Below are positions 1 to 5,696 of a DNA stretch of 8,059 nucleotides, in pieces (position 1 is the first letter of the stretch; every line of letters begins with the position of its first letter). Source of the stretch: Peptococcaceae bacterium (GTDB lineage: Bacteria > Bacillota > DSM-12270 > Thermacetogeniales > Thermacetogeniaceae); contig PKYJ01000070.1 of the NCBI GenBank assembly GCA_003132605.1, positions 735-8,793 on the forward strand, written 5' to 3'. The notes under the pieces were generated by a model. The model did no database searches. It was not told the origin of the DNA and was given only the letters and a program-made list of their open reading frames with translations. The position numbers and the translations under genes were made by a program.

Positions 1-3
1 TGG

Positions 4-70
4 CTCTAAGCTTCAGTGGGGGAAAAGCAATCACCCACTGAAGCCAAGACCCAGTTGAAGCTGAGAGGAG
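4..70 (+). promoter_or_regulatory. Leader with two mutually exclusive helices ahead of the DoxX-family gene
   Basis: Positions 10-20 (GCTTCAGTGGG) pair perfectly with 34-44 (CCCACTGAAGC), an 11-bp stem with a 13-base loop. The same 5' strand can instead pair further downstream: 17-20 with 50-53, 9-15 with 56-62 and 4-7 with 64-67, interrupted only by an unpaired stretch near 16/54-55 and one A-G mismatch (8/63). The second fold buries the start of the Shine-Dalgarno site at 64-70, while the first leaves it free. The complementarity is seen directly; a regulatory role is inferred. No T-run follows, so this is not an intrinsic terminator. The promoter must lie upstream of the window. Confidence 0.4.
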
Positions 71-78
71 ATGCCACA

Positions 79-603
79 ATGAAAAGATATCCGGGATTGT
101 TTTCACCTGAAATTGCTTTGGCGCTGCTGCGAATCTTTCTGGGCTTTCTCTTTGTGGAGGCCGGCACTGAGAAACTGCTGGGAAATTTCAATGGAACGGC
201 TCTGACGGGCACCCTCACCTCCTGGATTAATGGCGGGGGCAATGTGCCGGCCGACCCCAACCTCTGGTATGTGGGTTTTTTAAATGGAACAGTCATTCCT
301 CACGCCAGCTTGTTTGCCAGCCTGGTGACCTATGGTGAGATCCTGGTGGGCATCTTCCTGATTCTTGGCCTGTTCACCAGCATCGTTGCCCTCATCGGAG
401 CCTTCCTGAACGCCAACTACTACTTTGCCGCCGCCCAAACCAGTGTCTCAACCCAGAGCCTCAACGCCCTGTTCATCGTGGCGCAACTCTTATTTGCATT
501 GGCCTGTGTGGGGCAGTTCTACGGTCTGGACCAGCTCCTGTTCAGCCATCTCCGGCGCCACCGGAAAGAAGAGAGAGTAGGAATCGCTTCATCCAAGGCA
601 TAA
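79..603 (+). CDS. DoxX/DoxD-family integral membrane protein
   Basis: This 174-residue protein has four probable membrane helices (about residues 12-30, 79-99, 101-119 and 130-149) and a basic, soluble C-terminal tail (LRRHRKEER). Helix 1 carries LLRIFLGFLFVEAGTEKLL, which is typical of DoxX proteins and of the small DoxD subunit of thiosulfate:quinone oxidoreductase. The long loop between helices 1 and 2, with a WYVGFLNG motif followed by LVTYGEILVGI, fits the DoxD-like branch. I chose ATG 79 because AGAGGAG at 64-70 sits 8 bases upstream. A GTG at 16 would add 21 hydrophilic residues and lies inside a hairpin. The gene stands alone in front of a strong terminator, so it is probably not co-transcribed with the arg genes. 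No large oxidoreductase subunit is visible, so the family call is solid but the substrate is unknown. Confidence 0.8.
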   Translation: MKRYPGLFSPEIALALLRIFLGFLFVEAGTEKLLGNFNGTALTGTLTSWINGGGNVPADPNLWYVGFLNGTVIPHASLFASLVTYGEILVGIFLILGLFTSIVALIGAFLNANYYFAAAQTSVSTQSLNALFIVAQLLFALACVGQFYGLDQLLFSHLRRHRKEERVGIASSKA

Positions 604-637
604 ACTCTCCTTCATTTCTATTGTCTCTGGAAGGCAT

Positions 638-679
638 CCGGTTGGGGTTGGCGAGAACCCGCAATTGATCGCCTACCGG
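638..679 (+). other. Compact RNA fold, possible pseudoknot, in the 3' region of the DoxX-family gene
   Basis: Three short helices can be drawn. The outer is CCGGT (638-642) with ACCGG (675-679). The inner is GGGTT (645-649) with AACCC (656-660), closing a six-base loop. The third pairs five bases of that loop, GGCGA (650-654), with TCGCC (669-673), which would make an H-type pseudoknot nested in the outer stem. All pairs are Watson-Crick. It lies 34 bases after the stop codon and ends 46 bases before the terminator hairpin. I do not recognise it as a known riboswitch or small RNA class, and short helices like these can arise by chance. Confidence 0.3.
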
Positions 680-725
680 CTTAAATAACATTCTGGAAAT
701 ATATCCACTAAGATTTGTTATAAAA

Positions 726-768
726 GAGCGTACCTACCAAATCGATTGGTGGGTATGCTCCTTTTTTT
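726..768 (+). terminator. Rho-independent terminator
   Basis: A 15-bp stem pairs 726-740 with 746-760 around the five-base loop ATCGA. It has two G-T wobbles and no mismatch, and is followed by C and then seven T residues (762-768). This is a textbook intrinsic terminator on the + strand. It lies 122 bases after the DoxX-family stop codon and most likely ends that transcript, separating it from the arg operon. Confidence 0.9.
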
Positions 769-920
769 ATGGCAACGCCTGAGACGGGTCATATCTTTCG
801 CTCTGGCTTGATAAGTTGATTATCCGGGACAATAGCAAGCATATGATGGTTCTTAGGCAGTATTTGAAACAGATCTTGCTAAATGGTAGGGGATTATGCA
901 GCAAAATTAACGCGGAGACT

Positions 921-958
921 ATTGTATAAATATACATGGCAATGTATAATAATAATAT
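921..958 (+). promoter_or_regulatory. Tandem ARG-box-like operator (ArgR/AhrC candidate)
   Basis: Positions 923-936 read TGTATA-AA-TATACA, a perfect dyad in the size and style of an 18-bp ARG box (consensus half-sites like TGAAT/ATTCA). A second TGTATA half-site starts at 943, exactly 20 bases after the first, with a degenerate AT-rich partner to about 958. Two boxes about 20-21 bp centre to centre match the way ArgR/AhrC hexamers bind arg operators in E. coli and Bacillus. The boxes cover the predicted -35 and -10 elements, as expected for repression. The dyad and spacing are seen; ArgR binding is inferred from sequence and from the arginine genes downstream. Confidence 0.6.
922..950 (+). 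promoter_or_regulatory. Probable sigma-A promoter of the arg operon
   Basis: A perfect -10 hexamer TATAAT lies at 945-950. The hexamer 17 bases upstream is TTGTAT (922-927), matching the first three positions of TTGACA. Transcription would begin near 957, leaving a leader of about 137 bases before argC. The -35 is weak but the spacing is optimal, the surroundings are AT-rich, and the ARG-box-like dyad overlaps both elements. Confidence 0.55.
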
Positions 959-967
959 GTTTTTTAT

Positions 968-1009
968 AGTATGTGGTGAGGCCAACGAGGGAAACAGGTT
1001 GGACATACT
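968..1009 (+). promoter_or_regulatory. Bulged stem-loop in the presumed argC leader RNA
   Basis: AGTATGT (968-974) pairs perfectly with ACATACT (1003-1009), and CCAAC (982-986) with GTTGG (998-1002). The two helices abut on the 3' strand and are separated on the 5' strand by a seven-base bulge, GGTGAGG. An 11-base loop closes the inner stem. No T-run follows, so it is not a terminator by itself. If the predicted promoter is right, it lies about 11 bases into the transcript. I do not match it to a known riboswitch; it could be a regulatory leader element or an mRNA-stabilising 5' stem. Confidence 0.35.
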
Positions 1010-1093
1010 CGGGCAAAAGGGAACAATAGCAAGAGGGGTATAATAAACGAGGATCATCTGCCGTAAAAGATAGATAGCATTGGGGGAGAGAAG

Positions 1094-2137
1094 ATGGGTA
1101 TCAAGGTCGGTATTATCGGCGCCACCGGCTACGTGGGAGAGGAGCTCGTCCGCATCCTGTGCCGGCATCCCCGGGTGACGGGGATTACCGTCGCTGCCAA
1201 GGATGCCCCGGGACAGCCCATGTCCCGGGTTTATCCCCACCTGGCAGGATTTGCAGACATGGAGATACTGGACATGGACCGGGTGCCGGAACTGATCTCG
1301 GGTTCCGACCTGGTTTTTATCGCCCTGCCTCACGGGCTGTCGGTCCCGGTAGCCCGTGAGGCCATGGCCGCCGGCAAGCGGGTGATTGACATGGCGGCAG
1401 ACTTCCGGCTGCCGGACCAGGCTCTTTACGAACAGTGGTACCAGGCTGCCCACGAGGCCCCGGATCTGCTCGGAGAGGCGGTCTACGGCCTGCCGGAGCT
1501 GTTTCGTTCCGCGGTGAGGACGGCGCGCCTGGTGGCCAACCCGGGCTGCTACCCGACCAGCGCCCTGCTCGCCCTGGCCCCGCTCATGAAGCACGGCCTG
1601 GTGGAGCAGGACTCCCTGATCGTCGATTCCAAATCCGGAATCTCCGGCGCCGGTCGCACCCTGGCCCTCGGCAGCCATTACTCCGAGTGCAACGACAACG
1701 TGCGAGCATACTCAGTGGCCACTCACCGCCACACCCCGGAGATCTCCTACTACGCCTCGGTGCTGGCGGGCAGCAAGGTGGAGGTGGTCTTCACCCCCCA
1801 TCTGATCCCCATGACCCGGGGCATCCTCAGCACCGTTTATGCCGAGCTGCTGCGGTCGATGGACGCTGCCTACCTGCGCCGGGTATACAGGGATTTCTAC
1901 TCCGGAGAGGAGTTCATCCAGTTGATGGGTGAGGGGGAGTGGCCCGAGACCAAGTGGGTGCAGGGAACCAACCGCTGCTGCCTTGGCCTGACAGTGGTAG
2001 GACGGAAGCGGCTGATCGTCGTCTCGGTGATCGACAACCTGGTCAAGGGAGCGGCCGGGCAGGCGGTGCAGAACATGAACCTGATGTTTGACCTGCCGGA
2101 GGGCGCCGGGCTGAACTACCCGGGTTTGTATCCGTAA
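1094..2137 (+). CDS. argC: N-acetyl-gamma-glutamyl-phosphate reductase (ArgC)
   Basis: This cytoplasmic enzyme carries out the NADPH-dependent reduction of N-acetylglutamyl-5-phosphate to N-acetylglutamate 5-semialdehyde, the third step to ornithine. The 347-residue length is normal for the common ArgC type. The N-terminal Rossmann motif is GATGYVGEE (residues 9-17). The catalytic cysteine is Cys152 in VANPGCYPTSALL, followed by SKSGISGAGR (179-188) and the histidine motif HRHTPEI (211-217). The start at ATG 1094 is supported by GGGGGAGAG at 1082-1090. It is the first gene of the operon, with a long AT-rich control region upstream carrying ARG-box-like sites. A 119-base gap separates it from argJ, larger than the other gaps in the cluster. 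Confidence 0.97.
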   Translation: MGIKVGIIGATGYVGEELVRILCRHPRVTGITVAAKDAPGQPMSRVYPHLAGFADMEILDMDRVPELISGSDLVFIALPHGLSVPVAREAMAAGKRVIDMAADFRLPDQALYEQWYQAAHEAPDLLGEAVYGLPELFRSAVRTARLVANPGCYPTSALLALAPLMKHGLVEQDSLIVDSKSGISGAGRTLALGSHYSECNDNVRAYSVATHRHTPEISYYASVLAGSKVEVVFTPHLIPMTRGILSTVYAELLRSMDAAYLRRVYRDFYSGEEFIQLMGEGEWPETKWVQGTNRCCLGLTVVGRKRLIVVSVIDNLVKGAAGQAVQNMNLMFDLPEGAGLNYPGLYP

Positions 2138-2256
2138 AACCATTTATCCACAGCCTTAAAGATTTTGAGAATCGATGGGATTGCCTATGGGTATGAGAGA
2201 ATAGATTTCTTCGAGTAATAACAGCAAACTATGACACTGTTAAGGAGGGGCCTGGA

Positions 2257-3480
2257 ATGAGCCAGGGCAATGAGGGCTGGGCGACGGCGCCCGGTGGGAT
2301 AACGGCGCCGCAGGGGTTCAAGGCGGCGGGAGTGGCGGCCCAGGTGCGCAAGAAGGGGTGCCGGGATGTGGCGCTGATCTGTTCGGAGACCCCGGCGGTG
2401 GCGGCCGGTCTCTTTACCCGGAACTTGTTCAAGGCCGCCCCGGTCCTGGTAAGCCAGGAGCACCTGGCGGACGGCAGGGCCCAGGCGGTCGTGGTCAACA
2501 GCGGGATTGCCAATGCCTGCACGGGGGCGCAGGGGATGGCCGACGCCCGCCGCATGGCCGATTTAACAGGCGAACTGTTGGGTATCACCCCGGGGCTGGT
2601 GGTGGTGGCCTCAACCGGGGTCATCGGGGGGCCGATGCCGATGGACAAGATCGAAGCTGGCATAAGAGATGCTGTTGCTGCCCTCTCCCGCCAGGGGGGA
2701 GGCGCTGCTGCCGAGGCGATCATGACCACCGACACCACTCCCAAGGAGTGTGCCGTGAAGTTCTCCCTGGGGGGAAAGGATGTCGTAATTGGCGGGATGG
2801 CGAAGGGCTCCGGGATGATCCACCCGAACCTGGCCACCATGCTCTCCTTTCTGACGACTGATGCCGCCATCGAGAGGGCGGCCCTGGATGCTGCCCTGCG
2901 CTATGCTGCCGACCGCTCCTACAACGCCGTCACCATCGACGGGGATACCAGCACCAACGATACGGTGGTGATCCTGGCCAACGGCCTGGCCGGCAACGAA
3001 CCGGTGACGCTCGAGAGCCCGGACTACGCCATTTTCCTTGATGCCCTGCTGTATGTCTGCGTGGAACTGGCGAAGATGATCGCCCGCGACGGCGAGGGGG
3101 CTACCAAGTACATGGAGGTCCGGGTCAGGGGAGCGAGCAGCGAGGAGGGAGCACGCCAGATCGCCCGCACCATCGCCTGCTCCAATCTGGTCAAGTCAGC
3201 CCTGTTCGGCGAGGATGCCAATTGGGGTCGGATCGTCACTGCCGCCGGGTATGCCGGGGTACCCTTCGACCCGGATAAAGTGTCGATCTGGCTGGGAGAT
3301 CTGCTGGTTGCCGCTGAGGGCACCGGCCTGGTCTTCGATGAGGAACGGGCAAAGGAGATCCTGGAGGGCCGGGAAGTGGCGGTGACGGTTGACCTGAATC
3401 AGGGCGACGCCGATGGTGTGGCCTGGGGCTGTGACCTGTCGTACGACTACGTGCGGATCAATGGCAGCTACCGAACTTGA
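2257..3480 (+). CDS. argJ: Glutamate N-acetyltransferase / ornithine acetyltransferase (ArgJ)
   Basis: ArgJ transfers the acetyl group from N-acetylornithine to glutamate, releasing ornithine and regenerating N-acetylglutamate; some members also use acetyl-CoA. It is an N-terminal-nucleophile enzyme made as a precursor that cuts itself into two chains. The self-cleavage motif KGSGMIHPNLATMLSF is at residues 183-198. By family comparison cleavage is before Thr194, which becomes the nucleophile, and Thr120-Gly121 in ASTGVIGG forms the oxyanion hole. VNSGIANACTG (80-90) and the C-terminal RINGSYRT are also typical. The 407-residue length is complete. ATG 2257 is preceded by AAGGAGGGG at 2242-2250. 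Mono- versus bifunctionality cannot be told from sequence alone; no argA is present in the window. Confidence 0.97.
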   Translation: MSQGNEGWATAPGGITAPQGFKAAGVAAQVRKKGCRDVALICSETPAVAAGLFTRNLFKAAPVLVSQEHLADGRAQAVVVNSGIANACTGAQGMADARRMADLTGELLGITPGLVVVASTGVIGGPMPMDKIEAGIRDAVAALSRQGGGAAAEAIMTTDTTPKECAVKFSLGGKDVVIGGMAKGSGMIHPNLATMLSFLTTDAAIERAALDAALRYAADRSYNAVTIDGDTSTNDTVVILANGLAGNEPVTLESPDYAIFLDALLYVCVELAKMIARDGEGATKYMEVRVRGASSEEGARQIARTIACSNLVKSALFGEDANWGRIVTAAGYAGVPFDPDKVSIWLGDLLVAAEGTGLVFDEERAKEILEGREVAVTVDLNQGDADGVAWGCDLSYDYVRINGSYRT

Positions 3481-3501
3481 TCGAGAAGGGGGGAGATGGA
3501 G

Positions 3502-4383
3502 ATGGTCCTGACGCCATTGGAAAAGGCCGCCATCCTGGTGGAGGCGTTGCCCTACATTCGCAAGTTCTCCGGCCAGACCGTGGTCATCAAGTACGGCGGC
3601 CGGGCGATGCTCAGCGAGGAACTGAAGCAGGGAGTGATCGCCGACTGCATCATCCTCAAGCTGGTCGGTATCCACCCGGTGATCGTGCATGGCGGTGGCA
3701 CGGCCATCGAGCAGATGCTGAAGCGGTTGGGTAAGGACTGGCAGTTCGTACGCGGCCAGCGGGTCACCGACGAGGAGACCATGGAGGTCGTGGAGATGGT
3801 CCTGTCCGGCCGGGTCAACAAGGAGATCGTGAGCCTGATCAACAGGCTGGGCGGCAGGGGGATCGGCCTCTCGGGCAAGGACGCCAACCTGATCGAGGCC
3901 CGTAAACAGGCGCTTCCTGCAGATCAGGGCGCGGAACCGGTGGACCTGGGTTTCGTTGGCGAGATCACCCGGGTTAACCCGGAGATCATCGAAACGGTCA
4001 GGGGTGAAGGCTACATCCCGGTGGTGGCGCCGATCGGGGTGGGCAAGGACGGGGAGACCTACAACATCAATGCCGACTACGTTGCCGGCGAGATTGCCGC
4101 CGCCCTGAAGGCCAACAAGCTGGTACTGCTGACCGACGTGGAAGGGATCCTGGAGGATCGCCACGACCCGGAGAGTCTGATATCGGTGATCAGGACCGGT
4201 GACGTGCCGGACTATATCGAGCGGGGCATCATCGCCGGGGGTATGATTCCCAAGGTGGAGTGCTGCGTGCGGGCACTGAACCAGGGAGTGGGGCGCACCC
4301 ACATCATTGACGGGCGCATCCTGCACTCGATCCTGCTCGAGGTCTTCACCGACAAGGGCGTCGGTACCATGGTGGTCGATTGA
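3502..4383 (+). CDS. argB: Acetylglutamate kinase (ArgB)
   Basis: ArgB phosphorylates N-acetylglutamate with ATP, the second step of the pathway and the usual target of arginine feedback in organisms that recycle acetyl groups through ArgJ. The protein has 293 residues from ATG 3502. Amino-acid-kinase motifs include VVIKYGGRAM (catalytic Lys30), VIVHGGGTAI (60-69), SGKDANLIEARK, NINADYVAGEIAAAL and GGMIPKV. The N-terminal segment LTPLEKAAILVEALPYIRKF, before the kinase core, matches the extra helix of hexameric arginine-sensitive enzymes such as those of Thermotoga and Pseudomonas; the E. coli enzyme lacks it. Arginine inhibition is therefore inferred. The in-frame ATG at 3496 is less likely because the GGGGGGAG ribosome site (3488-3495) would touch it; 3502 leaves six bases. 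It follows argJ after 21 bases. Confidence 0.96.
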   Translation: MVLTPLEKAAILVEALPYIRKFSGQTVVIKYGGRAMLSEELKQGVIADCIILKLVGIHPVIVHGGGTAIEQMLKRLGKDWQFVRGQRVTDEETMEVVEMVLSGRVNKEIVSLINRLGGRGIGLSGKDANLIEARKQALPADQGAEPVDLGFVGEITRVNPEIIETVRGEGYIPVVAPIGVGKDGETYNINADYVAGEIAAALKANKLVLLTDVEGILEDRHDPESLISVIRTGDVPDYIERGIIAGGMIPKVECCVRALNQGVGRTHIIDGRILHSILLEVFTDKGVGTMVVD

Positions 4384-4438
4384 GAAGTGGTGGGAAGTGG
4401 GCGCACCTCTCATATCACAAAGAATGGGGATGGGAACA

Positions 4439-5671
4439 ATGGTGGAGACATCGCCTGAATCAACAACCACAGGTATGCAATACAAAGATCAGGTAATGCG
4501 GGACGGGCAGCAGTACCTGATGCAGAACTATGCCCGGCTGCCCCTGGTGCTGATCAGGGGGCAGGGCGCCCAGGTCTGGGATGCCGATGGCCGCAGCTAC
4601 TTGGATTGCGTGGGCGGCATCGCCGTCAACTCGGCCGGCCACTGCCACCCACTGGTGGTGGCAGCGATCAAAAAACAGGCGGAGCAACTGATCCACGGCT
4701 CCAACCTCTACTGGCTGCCCCAGCAGGTGGCCCTGGCCAAGCGGCTGGTGCGCCTCTCCGGCCTCGACCAGGTCTTCTTCTGCAACAGCGGGGCGGAGGC
4801 CAACGAGGCGGCGATCAAGCTGGTGCGCAAGTATGGCCATGAGCACGGCAAGTCCGCCCCTGAGATCATCTCCTTCACCAACTCGTTCCACGGGCGCACC
4901 CTGGGGGCGCTGGCCGCCACTGCCCAGCCCAAGTTATGGGAGGGCTTCGAGCCGCTGCCCGGTGGCTTCGTGCACATACCCTTCAATGATATCGACGCCC
5001 TGCGGGCGTCCATCAGCCCGCAGACCGTGGCCATCCTCGTGGAGCCGGTGCAGGGGGAGGGCGGAGTCAACGAGGTTACACTGGAGTTCATGCAGGCCCT
5101 GGCGGAGGTCCGGGAGACACACGGGGTACTGCTGATGTTCGACGAGGTGCAGTGCGGACTCGGCCGAACCGGGGAAATGTTCGCTTTCGAGCGCTACGGT
5201 GTGCAGCCGGATGTGATGATGCTGGCCAAGGCCCTGGGCGGGGGACTGCCGATCGGGGCGCTGCTGGCTCGCCGGGAGGTGGCGGCAGTCTTTCAACCGG
5301 GCACTCACGGCACCACCTTTGGCGGCAACCCGGTGGTCTGCGCCGCCGCCCTGGCGCTGCTGGATGTTATGGAGCAGGAAAGCCTGCCGGCCAATGCCGA
5401 GGTCATCGGTAACTACTTGAAGGATAAGTTGAAAGCCCTGCGGCAGCGATTCCCCTTCATCAAGGAGGTGCGGGGGCGCGGCCTGCTGTTGGGGATCGAG
5501 TTCGACCGCTCCGCCAAGCGCCTGGTCGCCCTCTGCCAGGAGGCCGGACTGCTGGTCAACTGCACTGCCGATAAAGTGATCCGCTTCATGCCGCCCCTTA
5601 ACATCACCAGGTCAGAGGTGGACCAGGCGCTGGCCATCTTCGAGGATGCGCTGCAGCGGTTTGCCTGCTAG
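4439..5671 (+). CDS. argD: Acetylornithine aminotransferase (ArgD)
   Basis: ArgD is a class-III, PLP-dependent aminotransferase converting N-acetylglutamate semialdehyde and glutamate to N-acetylornithine and 2-oxoglutarate; members often also act in lysine synthesis. It has 410 residues from ATG 4439. Visible motifs are CNSGAEANEAAIKLVRKYG (115-133, phosphate contacts), SFHGRTLGALAAT (149-161), VEPVQGEGG (201-209), FDEVQCGLGRTG (234-245, with Asp235 facing the PLP nitrogen) and LAKALGGGLPIGA (262-274, with Lys264 forming the Schiff base). The start is the least certain in the operon: 4439 has only a weak GGGGA site at 4426-4430, and ATGs at 4424, 4430 and 4475 are alternatives. Homologues begin close to the QYKDQVMRDGQQYLM segment, so longer forms overlapping argB are unlikely. 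It begins 55 bases after the argB stop. Confidence 0.95.
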   Translation: MVETSPESTTTGMQYKDQVMRDGQQYLMQNYARLPLVLIRGQGAQVWDADGRSYLDCVGGIAVNSAGHCHPLVVAAIKKQAEQLIHGSNLYWLPQQVALAKRLVRLSGLDQVFFCNSGAEANEAAIKLVRKYGHEHGKSAPEIISFTNSFHGRTLGALAATAQPKLWEGFEPLPGGFVHIPFNDIDALRASISPQTVAILVEPVQGEGGVNEVTLEFMQALAEVRETHGVLLMFDEVQCGLGRTGEMFAFERYGVQPDVMMLAKALGGGLPIGALLARREVAAVFQPGTHGTTFGGNPVVCAAALALLDVMEQESLPANAEVIGNYLKDKLKALRQRFPFIKEVRGRGLLLGIEFDRSAKRLVALCQEAGLLVNCTADKVIRFMPPLNITRSEVDQALAIFEDALQRFAC

Positions 5672-5696
5672 CCCATATAAGAAAGGGGGCACCGAG

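Larger units (their letters stand above)
604..1093. other. Gene-free intergenic region between the DoxX-family gene and argC
   Basis: These 490 bases hold no convincing gene on either strand. The first third (604-770) is the 3' region of the preceding gene, with a compact fold and a terminator. From about 770 to 920 I see no gene, promoter or clear structure; the only open frame ends at 930, and its ATG codons (843, 846) lack a ribosome site. From 921 on, base composition becomes very AT-rich and the argC promoter, operator and leader follow. An 11-base direct repeat, ACAATAGCAAG, occurs at 829-839 and 1023-1033. Confidence 0.75.

Noticed and set aside
16..78. GTG at 16 as the start of the DoxX-family gene
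   Set aside because: It lies within the 10-44 hairpin with no visible ribosome site, and would put a charged 21-residue tail before helix 1. ATG 79 has AGAGGAG at good spacing.
638..679. Fluoride or other known pseudoknotted riboswitch
   Set aside because: The conserved bases I know for the fluoride class are not present, and the element lies after a stop codon and before a terminator rather than in front of a transporter gene.
843..930. Short + strand open frame, 28 codons from ATG 843
   Set aside because: It has no ribosome site, no recognisable protein features, and runs into the arg promoter.
999..1044. Additional promoter elements: TTGGAC at 999-1004 with AACAAT at 1022-1027, and a TATAAT at 1039-1044
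   Set aside because: AACAAT is a poor -10, and the TATAAT has no -35 at workable spacing. The 922-950 promoter fits better and is overlapped by the operator.
767..1678. Open frame on the reverse strand, 303 codons, across the arg promoter and argC
   Set aside because: Half of it is the antisense shadow of argC and the rest reads AT-rich intergenic DNA as low-complexity Ile/Leu. No family features are visible.
4307..4438. argD starting far upstream, overlapping argB
   Set aside because: The added residues (Ser/Arg/Trp-rich) are argB DNA read in another frame, unlike any ArgD N-terminus.
3196..4485. Long open frame on the reverse strand, 429 codons
   Set aside because: It runs antisense to argJ and argB, whose motifs are unmistakable. 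Its protein is rich in His, Asp, Val and Leu runs typical of a shadow frame in GC-rich DNA and resembles no known family.
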